Source: Polyangium spumosum
Lineage (GTDB): Bacteria > Myxococcota_A > Polyangia > Polyangiales > Polyangiaceae
Length of the DNA: 64,000 nucleotides
Assembly (NCBI RefSeq): GCF_009649845.1
Contig: NZ_WJIE01000008.1
Coordinates: forward strand, 248,001 to 312,000
Direction of reading: 5' to 3'
Shown here: positions 23,845 through 35,803 of the stretch, one piece after another
Position numbering within the stretch: position 1 is the first letter of the stretch
Layout: the number at the start of each line of letters is the position of its first letter
Position numbers and translations under genes: made by a program
Notes under the pieces: model-generated
Database searches by the model: none
Told to the model about the DNA's origin: nothing
Seen by the model: the letters and a program-made list of their open reading frames with translations, nothing else

Positions 23845-24948
23845 TCAGAACGATCCGTGGACGAGCATCCCCCCCTCACCGGGGCCAGCCCAGGGGGCGA
23901 CGCGGATGGCCGTGGCGGCACGGGGGGCATCCTGTCGTGTACCCATGATTCCGGCGAGGAACACACCGATTCCGACGACACCGACGCTTCCGAAGCCGGC
24001 CATCAGGGCGACGTTCCGGTTCCATCGGTTTGTGTAGTCGCTCGCGAGACCAGGCCGCGCGCAGCTTTGGTCCGGGCAATCGGCGGCTGCCGCTTCACGT
24101 GTATCCGCGTACTGGTAGGCGAACGCAGCACCTACCACCAGCGCCCCCGCGCCCAGGCCACCTGCGACCCACGCCCAGGTCGGCGTACCGTGGCTCGGCG
24201 TTGCCATCTCGGGTCTCTGCGGTCGAGAGGGTGCGTGGGGGGGCGACGTCACGGGAGATGGTTTCGTCTCCACGGGCGGCGTCGCCTTCTCCGGGGCTGG
24301 AATCACCGGGGGCGCCTCCACCGCGGGTTTCTTCGGAACGAGCTCGATCGCGACCGAATGCGCGCCGCGGGCCTGCACCTCGACCTCGCGGGCGTCCGTC
24401 ACGAATCCCGTCGCCGACCCCTCGATCCTGTGTTTTCCAGGCAGGATCCATCGGGGCTTGCCGATCTGCTCTCGCGGCACGGGCGCGCCATCGAGGCGCA
24501 GAACAAAAGCGGGCAACACGAGCTGCGACGAGGGCACCTCGAGCGTCAGCCTTCCGACCTTCAACTCCAGCGCCGACAGGTTCTTCTGCGCCATCTGGGC
24601 GCGGTCCTTCACGTTGTCTTTGTCTTTGGGCGTCGTGGCCTTTGCTTCGAGCTCGGGCGCGTCGGCGACGATTGCCTCGTACACCTCGATCGCCTGTACG
24701 ACGTCTCCCCGATCGCGGTAACAATGCCCCAGCGCGACGCGCGCGCCGAGCCCCGGCTTGATCCGGACGACTTGCTCGAACTTGGGGCATGCGGTCGCGT
24801 AATTCCCTGCGTCGTAGGCCTCGAGGGCCTCCATGAACAAAACGTCGACCGAAACAGCCTGGGCATGCGTGTTGCTCGACTGCGCCGCGTACGCGAAGAA
24901 CAGAGCCACGGAAGCGAGTGATGAAGCGTGAAGGCGGATGGATGACAT
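23845..24948 (-). CDS. Secreted TPR/PEGA-type protein with two C-terminal membrane segments
   Basis: 367 residues from ATG 24948 (GAGG eight bases upstream); an ATG at 24984 overlaps the kinase gene and would bury the signal peptide. A signal peptide ends near THAQA (residue 31). TPR-like helices span 35-125 (FMEALEAYDAGNYATACPKF, then ARVALGHCYRDRGDVVQAIE). A PEGA-like beta domain (130-205, WILPGKHRIEGSATGF) is followed by a Pro-rich linker. Two membrane helices at about 255-278 and 312-335 flank a Cys pair (DCPDQSC). This architecture is common downstream of myxobacterial kinase genes. It probably anchors in the inner membrane with a periplasmic TPR region. Ten bases separate it from the kinase stop. 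Confidence 0.82.
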   Translation of the reverse strand: MSSIRLHASSLASVALFFAYAAQSSNTHAQAVSVDVLFMEALEAYDAGNYATACPKFEQVVRIKPGLGARVALGHCYRDRGDVVQAIEVYEAIVADAPELEAKATTPKDKDNVKDRAQMAQKNLSALELKVGRLTLEVPSSQLVLPAFVLRLDGAPVPREQIGKPRWILPGKHRIEGSATGFVTDAREVEVQARGAHSVAIELVPKKPAVEAPPVIPAPEKATPPVETKPSPVTSPPHAPSRPQRPEMATPSHGTPTWAWVAGGLGAGALVVGAAFAYQYADTREAAAADCPDQSCARPGLASDYTNRWNRNVALMAGFGSVGVVGIGVFLAGIMGTRQDAPRAATAIRVAPWAGPGEGGMLVHGSF

Positions 24949-24958
24949 CGAAGTACCC

Positions 24959-26518
24959 TCAATCAATCGAGCGAGGCACGTCACTCTTCTTGCTCAATGG
25001 GGCCGTCGGCGATGGCGCAGCCGCAGGCGCGGCAGGGACGCCTCGGGACGGCGCCTTCATGCTGGCAGGTCGAGCCTCCTTTGCCGGGCCGGAGGGCGGC
25101 GCGGTTGTCTTGGGCGTCGGGGATGACGGTGCGGAGGCTTGTTTCACGATCGTGGGCGCCGGAGCCGGCGGGGCCGCCGTGGGTTGCGCAGTGCTGGACA
25201 CGGCCTCCGCGGGCGGATCGTGGGCCTCTTGGGGCTGCATTGGAACCGGAGGCGCCGCTTCTTCCACAGCCGCCGCGGCCGAGGTCGACGGGTGCGCCTG
25301 CGGTGGTGGTTTGTCCGCTCGCAACAGCCACGACCCCGCCGCCCCGGCGAGGGTGAGCAGCGTAATGCCACCGATAGCGAACACGCGTCTAGAGGAACCC
25401 TGGAGCTTGTGAGACGTGACCGAAAAGGAAATACTCCCGGGTAGCACGGTGGAAGGCTCGGCCGGCGGCTCCGGGGCGTTCACCACCATGGCCGCCGCGA
25501 CAGCCTTGGACGTCGTGGCGGACATGGGCAATGTCCTTGTCATGTCGCTGTCGGGGCCCGTCGACGCGGGCTCGGCAGCCATAGGTCTTGCGACAACCGT
25601 CGCCTCCACGCTGGGCTTTGGCTTTCCGGGGGCCAGCGCCGTGCCAAGCGCAGCAACGGCCGCAGTTGCCCGCTCGAAGCGCTCCGATGGCGCGTTGGCC
25701 GTCGCCTGCCGGAACCAATCGTCGAATGCTGGCGGGAGCTCCACGGCATTGCGACGTGCAGCGCGCTTGCTCGGGATCTCCTCGATCCCTTCGATCACGC
25801 GCTGCATGAAGGGAAAGATCTCGAGCACGCGAGATTCCTCGGCCCAGTAAGGCTCGCCGACGAGCAGCGCATAGGCGATGTGGCCAAGCGCGTAAATATC
25901 GGTCGCCGGCCCGACCGATGCTTTGCCGAGGATCTGCTCGGGGGCCATGTACATCGGCGTGCCCATGGGCTTGGTCACCTGGGACTGCGTCGTCCCGGCG
26001 ACGACCTTGGCGATACCGAAGTCGAGGATCTTCACACACGGCGAACCGTCGTCGCGCTGCGCGACAAACAGGTTTCCGGGCTTGAGGTCGCGATGGACGA
26101 TGCCCGCTGCGTGCGTCTTGTCGAGGGCGAGCGCCGTCTGCCGGAGGTAGAGGATTGCCTCTTCGGCTGGGAGCGTGCGTCGTTGCTTCAGGAGTCGCCC
26201 GAGCTCTTCGCCGTGGAGAAGTTCCATGACGAGGAAGGGCATTCCCGTGGGGGGGTCGAAGCCAGCGTCGAGGACCCGCACGAGGTGATCACTCACGATA
26301 TCGCCGGTGATACGCGCTTCCTGGGCGAACCGGGCTCGCAGGTCGTCGTTCTCGACGACGCCGGGAAGCATGACCTTGAGCGCACAACGGCTGTTCGTTT
26401 TTACGTCGCGAACCTCGTGCACGGCGCCCATCGCGCCCGCCCCCAGCCCGCGGAGCACGAGGTAACGCCCGTGGAAGAGGGTGTCGATGGGGAGGAGTGC
26501 GAGGTTATGCAGTTGCAT
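24959..26518 (-). CDS. Transmembrane Ser/Thr protein kinase
   Basis: 519 residues from ATG 26518; GGAGG lies eight bases upstream, ruling out the longer frame. The kinase domain (16-290) is complete: Gly-rich loop GLGAGAMGAV (24-33), ATP-binding Lys48, HRDLKPGN with catalytic Asp144, DFG at 166-168, and MAPEQI at 191. A Pro/Ala linker leads to one membrane helix (~380-398) and an extracytoplasmic Pro/Ala-rich tail of about 120 residues with no folded domain visible. This is the classic PknB-like layout with a wall- or periplasm-facing tail. The gene lies five bases after the surface-protein stop and ten before the TPR/PEGA gene. The kinase may therefore respond to, or phosphorylate, components of this surface module. 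Confidence 0.94.
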   Translation of the reverse strand: MQLHNLALLPIDTLFHGRYLVLRGLGAGAMGAVHEVRDVKTNSRCALKVMLPGVVENDDLRARFAQEARITGDIVSDHLVRVLDAGFDPPTGMPFLVMELLHGEELGRLLKQRRTLPAEEAILYLRQTALALDKTHAAGIVHRDLKPGNLFVAQRDDGSPCVKILDFGIAKVVAGTTQSQVTKPMGTPMYMAPEQILGKASVGPATDIYALGHIAYALLVGEPYWAEESRVLEIFPFMQRVIEGIEEIPSKRAARRNAVELPPAFDDWFRQATANAPSERFERATAAVAALGTALAPGKPKPSVEATVVARPMAAEPASTGPDSDMTRTLPMSATTSKAVAAAMVVNAPEPPAEPSTVLPGSISFSVTSHKLQGSSRRVFAIGGITLLTLAGAAGSWLLRADKPPPQAHPSTSAAAAVEEAAPPVPMQPQEAHDPPAEAVSSTAQPTAAPPAPAPTIVKQASAPSSPTPKTTAPPSGPAKEARPASMKAPSRGVPAAPAAAPSPTAPLSKKSDVPRSID

Positions 26519-26523
26519 CGACG

Positions 26524-29388
<2,865 letters not shown>

Positions 29389-29532
29389 ACACCCTCGACC
29401 GGTAGCCGATGAGGCCACGCACACAGCGACAGCCACGGGACTCGTACCAACGCACCCCTGCACGCCGGGCGTAGACCCAATGGGAGACTACGCTCGCCCG
29501 TTCGCCAGGGTCAAGAACACTGCGGCTTTTTG

Positions 29533-30660
29533 CTATGGACGCTTCGGCAGCCGCGGCGTCGGCACCTCATCCAATCCATCGGACGCTTCCCACACGCCGG
29601 GCGTCATGAACATCGTCGGCAACTCGGATACGTCGGGCGGCGGCGCGCCGATCCCAGCGGGGGAGAGCGCACCTCCCGGAGGCGCTCCACCTTCCGGCAT
29701 CGAGCCGCGCTGCACGAGCGTCGTCATCTCGAGTGTCACGGCATGGCTGTCGTCCGTTTGCACAGCGAGCGTCCCTGGGCCGCCCTGGGCGAACATGCTC
29801 ACGGAACTGGCAAGCTCTGCGACTGTCCCGAACCTTCGTTCACGGTCCTTCTCCAGGCATTTGCAGATCACCTCGTCGAAGGGCGGAGGCAGCGAGCGGT
29901 TGTGCGTCGAGGGCTTCCGGACCGGTTCCGGCGAGAGGATCTTGATGGCCAGCTGGTTGACGTTCGGCGCATCGAAGGGCAAGACCCCGGTCGTCAATTT
30001 GTAAAGAATGACGCCAAGCGACCAGATGTCGACGCGCGCGTCGGATTGCCTCGATGAACGTATCTGCTCCGGCGCCATGAAAGCGGGGGTGCCGAGCGCC
30101 ATCTTGGTCTGCGTGAGCTCGTGCCGGCCGGTGCTGTCGTCGGGGGCCAGCTTCGCGATCCCGAAGTCGAGGACCTTGATCCGCGGTTCGCCGCGGAGCC
30201 CTTGCGTGACGAACAGGTTGGCCGTCTTGAGATCGCGGTGCACGATCCCCGCGCCATGCGCCTCCGCGATGGCTTCGCACGCCTGAAGCACGTAGGAGCA
30301 AGCCTCTTGCAAACGCAGGGCGCCCCGGGCCTTCGCGACGGCGCGGAGGTCTCGCCCTTCCAGGTGCTCCATGACCATGTACATTTCGCCCGTCGCGAGG
30401 CGATCGATATCGTACACGCGCACCACGTGCTCGCTCTTCAGGCGGGACGCGGCTTGCGCCTCGCGCCGAAATCGCTCCGCGGCGGTGGCATCGGCAGAGG
30501 CGGCAGGCAGCATGAACTTGATCGCGCGCAGCTCGTTCAGCCCGAGATGGCGTGCCGCGACCACCATTCCCATGCCACCCTGGCCGAGGACCTTCTCGAC
30601 CACGTACTTATCGGCGATGACGCTACCAACGCGGATACGGGGCTCCAGAGGTACAGTCAT
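29533..30660 (-). CDS. Soluble Ser/Thr protein kinase
   Basis: 375 residues from ATG 30660; no clear ribosome site, and the open frame extends far upstream without conserved sequence. The kinase domain (~13-280) is intact: GQGGMGMVV loop (26-34), Lys48, HRDLKTAN with Asp143, DFG at 165-167 and FMAPEQI. After the C-lobe there is only a Gly/Pro-rich low-complexity tail of about 80 residues and no membrane helix, so it should be cytoplasmic. It follows the four-gene surface operon in the same direction, separated by 144 bases, so it may belong to the same signalling neighbourhood but is probably a separate unit. Substrates are unknown. Confidence 0.92.
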   Translation of the reverse strand: MTVPLEPRIRVGSVIADKYVVEKVLGQGGMGMVVAARHLGLNELRAIKFMLPAASADATAAERFRREAQAASRLKSEHVVRVYDIDRLATGEMYMVMEHLEGRDLRAVAKARGALRLQEACSYVLQACEAIAEAHGAGIVHRDLKTANLFVTQGLRGEPRIKVLDFGIAKLAPDDSTGRHELTQTKMALGTPAFMAPEQIRSSRQSDARVDIWSLGVILYKLTTGVLPFDAPNVNQLAIKILSPEPVRKPSTHNRSLPPPFDEVICKCLEKDRERRFGTVAELASSVSMFAQGGPGTLAVQTDDSHAVTLEMTTLVQRGSMPEGGAPPGGALSPAGIGAPPPDVSELPTMFMTPGVWEASDGLDEVPTPRLPKRP

Positions 30661-30910
30661 GATGGCATGCCTTGATCGGACCAAGGGTCGAGCAACCGCC
30701 TCCTGAACGTGTACCTCATCACGGGATGCACGCCAAGACCAACAAACCAACGGGCTTTCGCCCTCATGGCCTCGAGGCTCCGTACAACCGGCCGTACCCC
30801 CACGCCCCCTCGAATGATTCCCCATCATGCGAGGGCGCGAGCCCATACGACCATGGCATAAACGAATCAGGACGGGTGGTCGTAGGGAAGGCGATCGCCC
30901 CCTCTCGCCG

Positions 30911-33103
30911 CTACTTCGCCACGTGCCCGAACGCAAACGCCAGCATATCGGCGCCTTGCTCCACCCGGCTCTTCACCATATCGGCGCCCCCGTGCCCCGC
31001 GTGTTTCTCCACCCGCATCAGGATCGGCCGATCCCCCGCCTGCGCCGCCTGCAAGGCCGCCGTCGTCTTCCACGCGTGCAGCGGGTGCACCCGGTCGTCC
31101 GCGTCCGCCGAGAGCATCAAGAGCGCCGGGTACTTCGTCCCCGCCTTCACGTTGTGATACGGCGAATACGAGAACAGCGCCTTGAACAGCGCCTCCTCCT
31201 TGGGTGATCCATACTCGGCCACCCACGTCTTGCCGTCCCCGAACAGCGGATACCGGATCATGTCCAGCACCGGCACCGCGCAGAGCACCGCGCTCCAGAG
31301 GTCCGGCCGCTGGTTCACCGCCGCGCCCACCAGCAATCCGCCATTCGATCCGCCATACGCGACCAGCCGATCCGGCGTCGTGTGTTTCTCCTTCACCAGC
31401 CACTCGGCCGCGGCGATGAAATCGTCGAAGACATTCTGCTTCTTCGTCAACATCCCCGCGCGGTGCCACTCCTCGCCGTACTCCGCGCCGCCCCGCAGGT
31501 TCGGCATCGCGAAGCCGCCGCCATTCTCCAGCCACGTGTAGATCATCGCCGAGAACGCGGGCGTCTTGCTGATGTTGAAGCCGCCATACCCCGTGAGCAG
31601 GTAGGGCACCGAGCCGTCCTTCGGGGCGTCCTTCCGGCGGACGACGAACATCGAGACCTGCGTGCCGTCCTTCGACGGGTAAAACACCTGCTCCACCGAA
31701 TACGGAGCGGGGTCGACCGGGGCCTGCAGCGAATACCAGAGCTTGCTCTCGCCGCTCTCGACGCTCGCCTCGAAGATCGAGCCGGGATACGTGAACGAGG
31801 TGAAGTAGTAATAAGCCCGATCCTCGTCCGGCTCGCCGAAGAGGCCACCCGTCGTGCCGAGGCCGGGCAGCTCGATCGCGTGGACCTTCTTGCCCGCCGT
31901 CGTCCACACCTCGATCGCGCTCGTCGCCTTGCGCAGGTACGTGAGCGCGAGCCGGCCGCCGACGATCGACACGTCCTCGAGCACCGCGTCCTTCGACTCG
32001 GGCACGATCTCCTTCCACTGATCACGCCCGGGTCTGGCAGGGTCCACGGCGAAGACCCGGCCGCGCGGCGAGCCCTCCGTGGTGCGGAGGTAAATCACGC
32101 CCTTGTACGCGAAGGCGCTCTGCGAGCCCTCGTAACCCTTCACGAGATCCACCCACGCCGCGCCCTTCTTGCGCAGGTCGAGGAACTTGATGCCATTCAC
32201 GTTGCCGCCGTGAAGGACGTTCACCACCAAAAAATGGCCGTCACGCGAGAGGCGCGCGTCGAGCTCGGTCTCGGGATCACCGTTCTTCGCCAGCACGAGC
32301 TCGTCCGTGTCGGCCTTCTTGCCGAGCTTGTGGAAGCGCACCTCGGAGTGGCCGGGCAGCTCCGAGGCGGGGATCTTCGGGTCGACCGGGACACGGACAT
32401 AATAAAAACCGTCACTCTTCGGGGTCCAGAGCGGGATGGCGTACTCCGCGCCCGGGATCGTGTCGATCGTGCTGTCCTTGCCCGTCGCGACCTCGCGCAA
32501 GCGCAGCTCGCCCGCGTCCGCGTTGTTCGGGTGCACGATGTACGCGACCCACTTGCCGTCGTACGACGGGATCCACGCGCCGAGCGAGGTCGATCCATCG
32601 GCGCTGAGCGAGGCGATGTCGATGAGGACCTTCTTCTCGCCCTTCTCTCCTTCGCGCCAGTACGTCGTGCGTTTCTCCTTGTCCGCGGGCTTCTCCGACC
32701 AGAACGAGCGCTTCCCGCGGCGCAGCGGCGGGCTCATGGACTCGAGGTACGAGAGCGCGGCGAGCTTCTTGGCGAACTCCTCGCGCTTCGGCAGCTTCGC
32801 GAGCTCGTTTCGCGCGAGCTCGTCCTGGGCCTTCACCCACGCTTGCACCTCGGGGGAACGTTCGTCCTCGAGCCAGCGGTAAGGATCGGCGACCTTCGTC
32901 CCGAAGAACGTCTCCATCACGTCGACGGTCTTCGTCGCGGGGTAGGGGAGCGCGGCCTTCTTCGCGGGCTCCGCTGGTTTTGTCTGCGTGGGCGCGCCGT
33001 TCACGGCGCCTTCGCCGCCTTCGGGCGGAGGTGTAGGGGCCGAGGCGCAAGCGGCGAGGAGCACGGGCAGGACGGCCAGGGTCGAGGTGCGCGAGGGCTT
33101 CAT
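30911..33103 (-). CDS. Prolyl oligopeptidase family lipoprotein (S9A)
   Basis: 730 residues. Signal peptide with lipobox LLAAC, then a Pro/Gly/Lys linker. The N-terminal FGTKVADPYRWLED is the S9A entry motif, followed by a seven-bladed propeller. The C-terminal alpha/beta-hydrolase has the catalytic Ser in YGGSNGG (about residue 586), Asp in SADADDRV (about 669) and His in KHAGHGG (about 704). Length fits bacterial prolyl endopeptidases. It cleaves short peptides after Pro, here anchored outside the cytoplasm. The large Lys-Glu content and lipidation are typical of myxobacterial peptide-scavenging enzymes. It is divergent from the small lipoprotein at 33199. Confidence 0.95.
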   Translation of the reverse strand: MKPSRTSTLAVLPVLLAACASAPTPPPEGGEGAVNGAPTQTKPAEPAKKAALPYPATKTVDVMETFFGTKVADPYRWLEDERSPEVQAWVKAQDELARNELAKLPKREEFAKKLAALSYLESMSPPLRRGKRSFWSEKPADKEKRTTYWREGEKGEKKVLIDIASLSADGSTSLGAWIPSYDGKWVAYIVHPNNADAGELRLREVATGKDSTIDTIPGAEYAIPLWTPKSDGFYYVRVPVDPKIPASELPGHSEVRFHKLGKKADTDELVLAKNGDPETELDARLSRDGHFLVVNVLHGGNVNGIKFLDLRKKGAAWVDLVKGYEGSQSAFAYKGVIYLRTTEGSPRGRVFAVDPARPGRDQWKEIVPESKDAVLEDVSIVGGRLALTYLRKATSAIEVWTTAGKKVHAIELPGLGTTGGLFGEPDEDRAYYYFTSFTYPGSIFEASVESGESKLWYSLQAPVDPAPYSVEQVFYPSKDGTQVSMFVVRRKDAPKDGSVPYLLTGYGGFNISKTPAFSAMIYTWLENGGGFAMPNLRGGAEYGEEWHRAGMLTKKQNVFDDFIAAAEWLVKEKHTTPDRLVAYGGSNGGLLVGAAVNQRPDLWSAVLCAVPVLDMIRYPLFGDGKTWVAEYGSPKEEALFKALFSYSPYHNVKAGTKYPALLMLSADADDRVHPLHAWKTTAALQAAQAGDRPILMRVEKHAGHGGADMVKSRVEQGADMLAFAFGHVAK

Positions 33104-33198
33104 CGACGCGCATCATGCCCACGCGTCACGAGGGTTTTCAAGGGGCCGGTCTCGTGCCACAATCGCTGGCCGATGGTTCTTCGGTGAGGGAGGTGCTC

Positions 33199-33783
33199 GT
33201 GCGAACGTGGCTGCTTTCGCTCTTCGCGCTCGTCGTTCCGCTGGGGTGTGCGGTTCCGCCGAACTTCCCTTCGCAGGCGGAGCTCTACGACGAACCCCGG
33301 GACTACAACCGCTTCGCGGTCTTCAGTCATGGCCGCGAGGTGATCGGCGGTCGGGTCGACGCGGGCGGCGTGCTCGGGCTCGACGTGAACCTCGGCCGCT
33401 ACACCGATCCGGACGATCACGCGTTGCGCGGGCACGTCTACGGGCGGCTCGTCGACGCGCGTGTCGAGGGCAACCGCGTCCACGGGCTCGCCTCGTCGTT
33501 GCCGTTCGACCTCGCGATCGCCCGCGAAGATCACGCCGTCACGGCGCGTGGGCTCGTCTACGGCAGGGACGTCGAGGTCGCGTTGAGCGACGACCGCGCG
33601 CGCGTGGTGCTCGGCCGCTGCGAGCTCCACCTCGGCCGCCGCGGCGAGGTCTACGTGGGGAGGAGGCGTTGTTTCGGGCGCTGGTACCCCGAGCAGGTCG
33701 AACTGCAGGTCGGCCGCGGCTTCGCCTCGTGGAGCGACGCAGAGCGGCTCTCCGCGCTCTCCTTGATGCTGTTCCTCGACTGA
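33199..33783 (+). CDS. Small lipoprotein of unknown function
   Basis: 194 residues from GTG 33199, five bases after GGAGG. Earlier in-frame starts (33115, GTG 33184, GTG 33193) lack this spacing or would add residues before the signal peptide. The signal peptide ends in lipobox VVPLGC (Cys15). The mature protein alternates short beta strands rich in Arg and Gly (GHVYGRLVDARVEGNRVHGL, LGRCELHLGRRGEVYVG), suggesting a small beta barrel or sandwich. Two Cys near the C-terminus may form a disulphide. I do not recognise the family. It lies head to head with the prolyl oligopeptidase and 63 bases before the peptidase S51-like gene. Confidence 0.7.
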   Translation: MRTWLLSLFALVVPLGCAVPPNFPSQAELYDEPRDYNRFAVFSHGREVIGGRVDAGGVLGLDVNLGRYTDPDDHALRGHVYGRLVDARVEGNRVHGLASSLPFDLAIAREDHAVTARGLVYGRDVEVALSDDRARVVLGRCELHLGRRGEVYVGRRRCFGRWYPEQVELQVGRGFASWSDAERLSALSLMLFLD

Positions 33784-33846
33784 ACCCGTTCTCTGACGTC
33801 CGCCCTTGACGAACGGCGCCTTCCGGGACTCTACTCAGCCCCGACC

Positions 33847-34788
33847 ATGAAAGGCACCGCCCTCGTCTACAGCTCGCACGACCGATCCGAACTGATCCAC
33901 GATCACTACATCGTGCAGCGCGCGCTGCGCGGTGAGAGCAACAAGCGGATCCTGTTCCTCCCGATGTCCGAGACCCCGCAGAACGGGAGCGAGTACGAAC
34001 GTCAGGAGTTCGCCTGGGGCAACTTCCGTTATTTCTTCGGCTTCTACGATCGGTTTGGCCTCGAGTACCTGCCGTTCTACTGGAACAGCGGGCTGCGCGG
34101 CGAGGACGTGGAGACGTTCTGGCATTCCCTGTGGTCGTCGGAGGTGGTGATCCTCGGCGGCGGTCACAGCGTGACGGGCCTGCACCGATACAAGGAGCTC
34201 GGCGCGCGCTTCAACGGGGAGCCCGGCAAGTTCGGGCGGATCCTGCACGAGCGCAAGGAGCGTGGCCTGCTCACGGTGGGCTTCTCGGCGGGCGCCGATC
34301 AGCTCTGCGAGCACATCTTCCGGCGCACGTACGACGACTACACGGACACGAAGGGCTTTGGCCTGGTGCGCAAGTCGATGATCACGCTGCACCACGACGC
34401 GAGCCGCAACGTGGATCTCTGGGGCGCGGCGCAGCGCTTCGGCGACTACCGGGTCTTCGGCGTGCCGAACGACGCAGGCCTGAACGTGGACTGGGGCGTC
34501 TTGCCCTCGGGCAACATCTGGCAGATCTACGAGTTCGTCGTGGACCGGACGTGGGCCATCCCGTCGGACCAGTTCCACATCCGCACGCGCCAGGGCGCGC
34601 GTATCGAGCACTTCGACCCGCAAGGCCGGCACTGGGCCTTCGACAACGGCGATCACCTCGTGCGCATCCAGTCGCCCGACGGCCGCTTCGACGAGTCGTG
34701 GATGACCGCCGGCGGCGCGCTGCTGCACTACGGCAGCCGGCAGCCGAGCCGGTATTCGAGCCTCACGGAGATCCTCGCCTCGCATTGA
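33847..34788 (+). CDS. Peptidase S51/cyanophycinase-like protein
   Basis: 313 residues from ATG 33847. The nucleophile elbow GFSAGAD (Ser147) and the preceding VILGGGH (102-107) are the signature of the S51 family (dipeptidase E, cyanophycinase) within the class I glutamine-amidotransferase-like fold. The N-terminus MKGTALVYSSHDRSELIHDHYI and block RILFLPMSETPQ fit the first strands. Catalytic partners (His, Asp/Glu) cannot be assigned with confidence from sequence alone. No signal peptide, so cytoplasmic. The C-terminal about 90 residues (HIRTRQGARIEHFDP) form an additional beta domain. Expected role is hydrolysis of small Asp-containing peptides. Confidence 0.82.
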   Translation: MKGTALVYSSHDRSELIHDHYIVQRALRGESNKRILFLPMSETPQNGSEYERQEFAWGNFRYFFGFYDRFGLEYLPFYWNSGLRGEDVETFWHSLWSSEVVILGGGHSVTGLHRYKELGARFNGEPGKFGRILHERKERGLLTVGFSAGADQLCEHIFRRTYDDYTDTKGFGLVRKSMITLHHDASRNVDLWGAAQRFGDYRVFGVPNDAGLNVDWGVLPSGNIWQIYEFVVDRTWAIPSDQFHIRTRQGARIEHFDPQGRHWAFDNGDHLVRIQSPDGRFDESWMTAGGALLHYGSRQPSRYSSLTEILASH

Positions 34789-34806
34789 GGGAGGGCGTCG
34801 GGGGGG

Positions 34807-35763
34807 TTACTGGCAGCCGTTGTCGAGCCCGCACGAGGCGTCGCCGTTCAGCACGGCGGGCTTGATGCTGCCCTCGCACGTCGCCGCGCAGGCGTTTGCT
34901 CCACAGGTGAAATCGACGTTCGTGCAGGCGCCGTTCGTGTTTCCGCACGTGAGCGCGCAAGGGCCATCCCCGCTGCACGTGATGTTCGCGTCGCTGCAGC
35001 TATTTTGCCCGCTGCAGATCACGCTGCAATCGTGCCCCGCGGGGCACTGGATGTTCGTGCCGTCGCGGCAGGCGTTCAACCCGCTGCACTGCACGACGCA
35101 ATGAAAGCCCTCCGGGCAAACGAGGGTCATGTTCTTGCACTCGTTGCCGTCACACGTGCGGACACACGTGCCGGGGTTGGCCCCGGGCTGCCACGGATCC
35201 GGGCAGGTGTCTCCGGTCGGCAGCTTGGCGACGCCACACGCGCACGAGCCTTCGGCATTGCAGAGCTCTCCGGGCGTCGCGCATTCATCCCGGCCGGCCG
35301 CGCGCGGCTCGCACGATCCGAGGTCGCCCGGCTGATCGCACGAATGGCACGGCTGATCGCAGGCCTCGGCGCAGCAGACGCCGTCGGTGCAGTGACCACT
35401 CGTGCATTCGGTGCCCATCATGCACGGCGCGCCGTTGGTCTTTCCTAGCATTCCGCCCGTCGACGAAGAACTCGCGCTGCTCCCGTGGCCCGCGCCTCCC
35501 GCGCCCGCGCCGCCGACCCCACCCGCGCCTCCGGCGCCGCCCGCGCCGCCCGCGCCACCACTCGCGCCTGCGCCGCCCATGCCCGCCGCGCCGCCGGACC
35601 CGCTCGCGCCTGCGCCACCCATGCCCGCCGCGCCGCCCGGACCGCCGGGGCCCGAGGGCGTGAGGCTGCCTGTCTGATCGAACGAGCACGCCGAGATCAG
35701 CGCGCCGGACGAGGCGAGGGAGACGACGAATGCGGAGAGGACGGAGAATCGAGGGCGAAGCAT
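34807..35763 (-). CDS. Gly/Ala-rich, Cys-rich surface lipoprotein
   Basis: 318 residues. Signal peptide with lipobox ALISAC, then residues ~30-105 are Gly-Ala-Ser repeats (GGAAGMGGAGASG), a spacer typical of myxobacterial outer-membrane lipoproteins. A Cys-rich region follows (GAPCMMGTECTSGHCTDGVC, CDQPCHSCDQPGDLGSC) of the kind seen in many myxobacterial surface proteins. The last 110 residues repeat CxxGxxCxVxCxGxxxC motifs with even spacing (CPEGFHCVVQCSGLNAC, CPAGHDCSVICSGQNSC, CSGDGPCALTCGNTNGAC), suggesting a disulphide-stacked solenoid. No enzyme motif. Likely a surface structural or adhesive protein. It converges on the S51-like gene with 18 bases between stops. Confidence 0.82.
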   Translation of the reverse strand: MLRPRFSVLSAFVVSLASSGALISACSFDQTGSLTPSGPGGPGGAAGMGGAGASGSGGAAGMGGAGASGGAGGAGGAGGAGGVGGAGAGGAGHGSSASSSSTGGMLGKTNGAPCMMGTECTSGHCTDGVCCAEACDQPCHSCDQPGDLGSCEPRAAGRDECATPGELCNAEGSCACGVAKLPTGDTCPDPWQPGANPGTCVRTCDGNECKNMTLVCPEGFHCVVQCSGLNACRDGTNIQCPAGHDCSVICSGQNSCSDANITCSGDGPCALTCGNTNGACTNVDFTCGANACAATCEGSIKPAVLNGDASCGLDNGCQ

Positions 35764-35803
35764 GCGGCGATGCTAAGCCGTTTCGAGGCTCGATGGCAAT
35801 GGG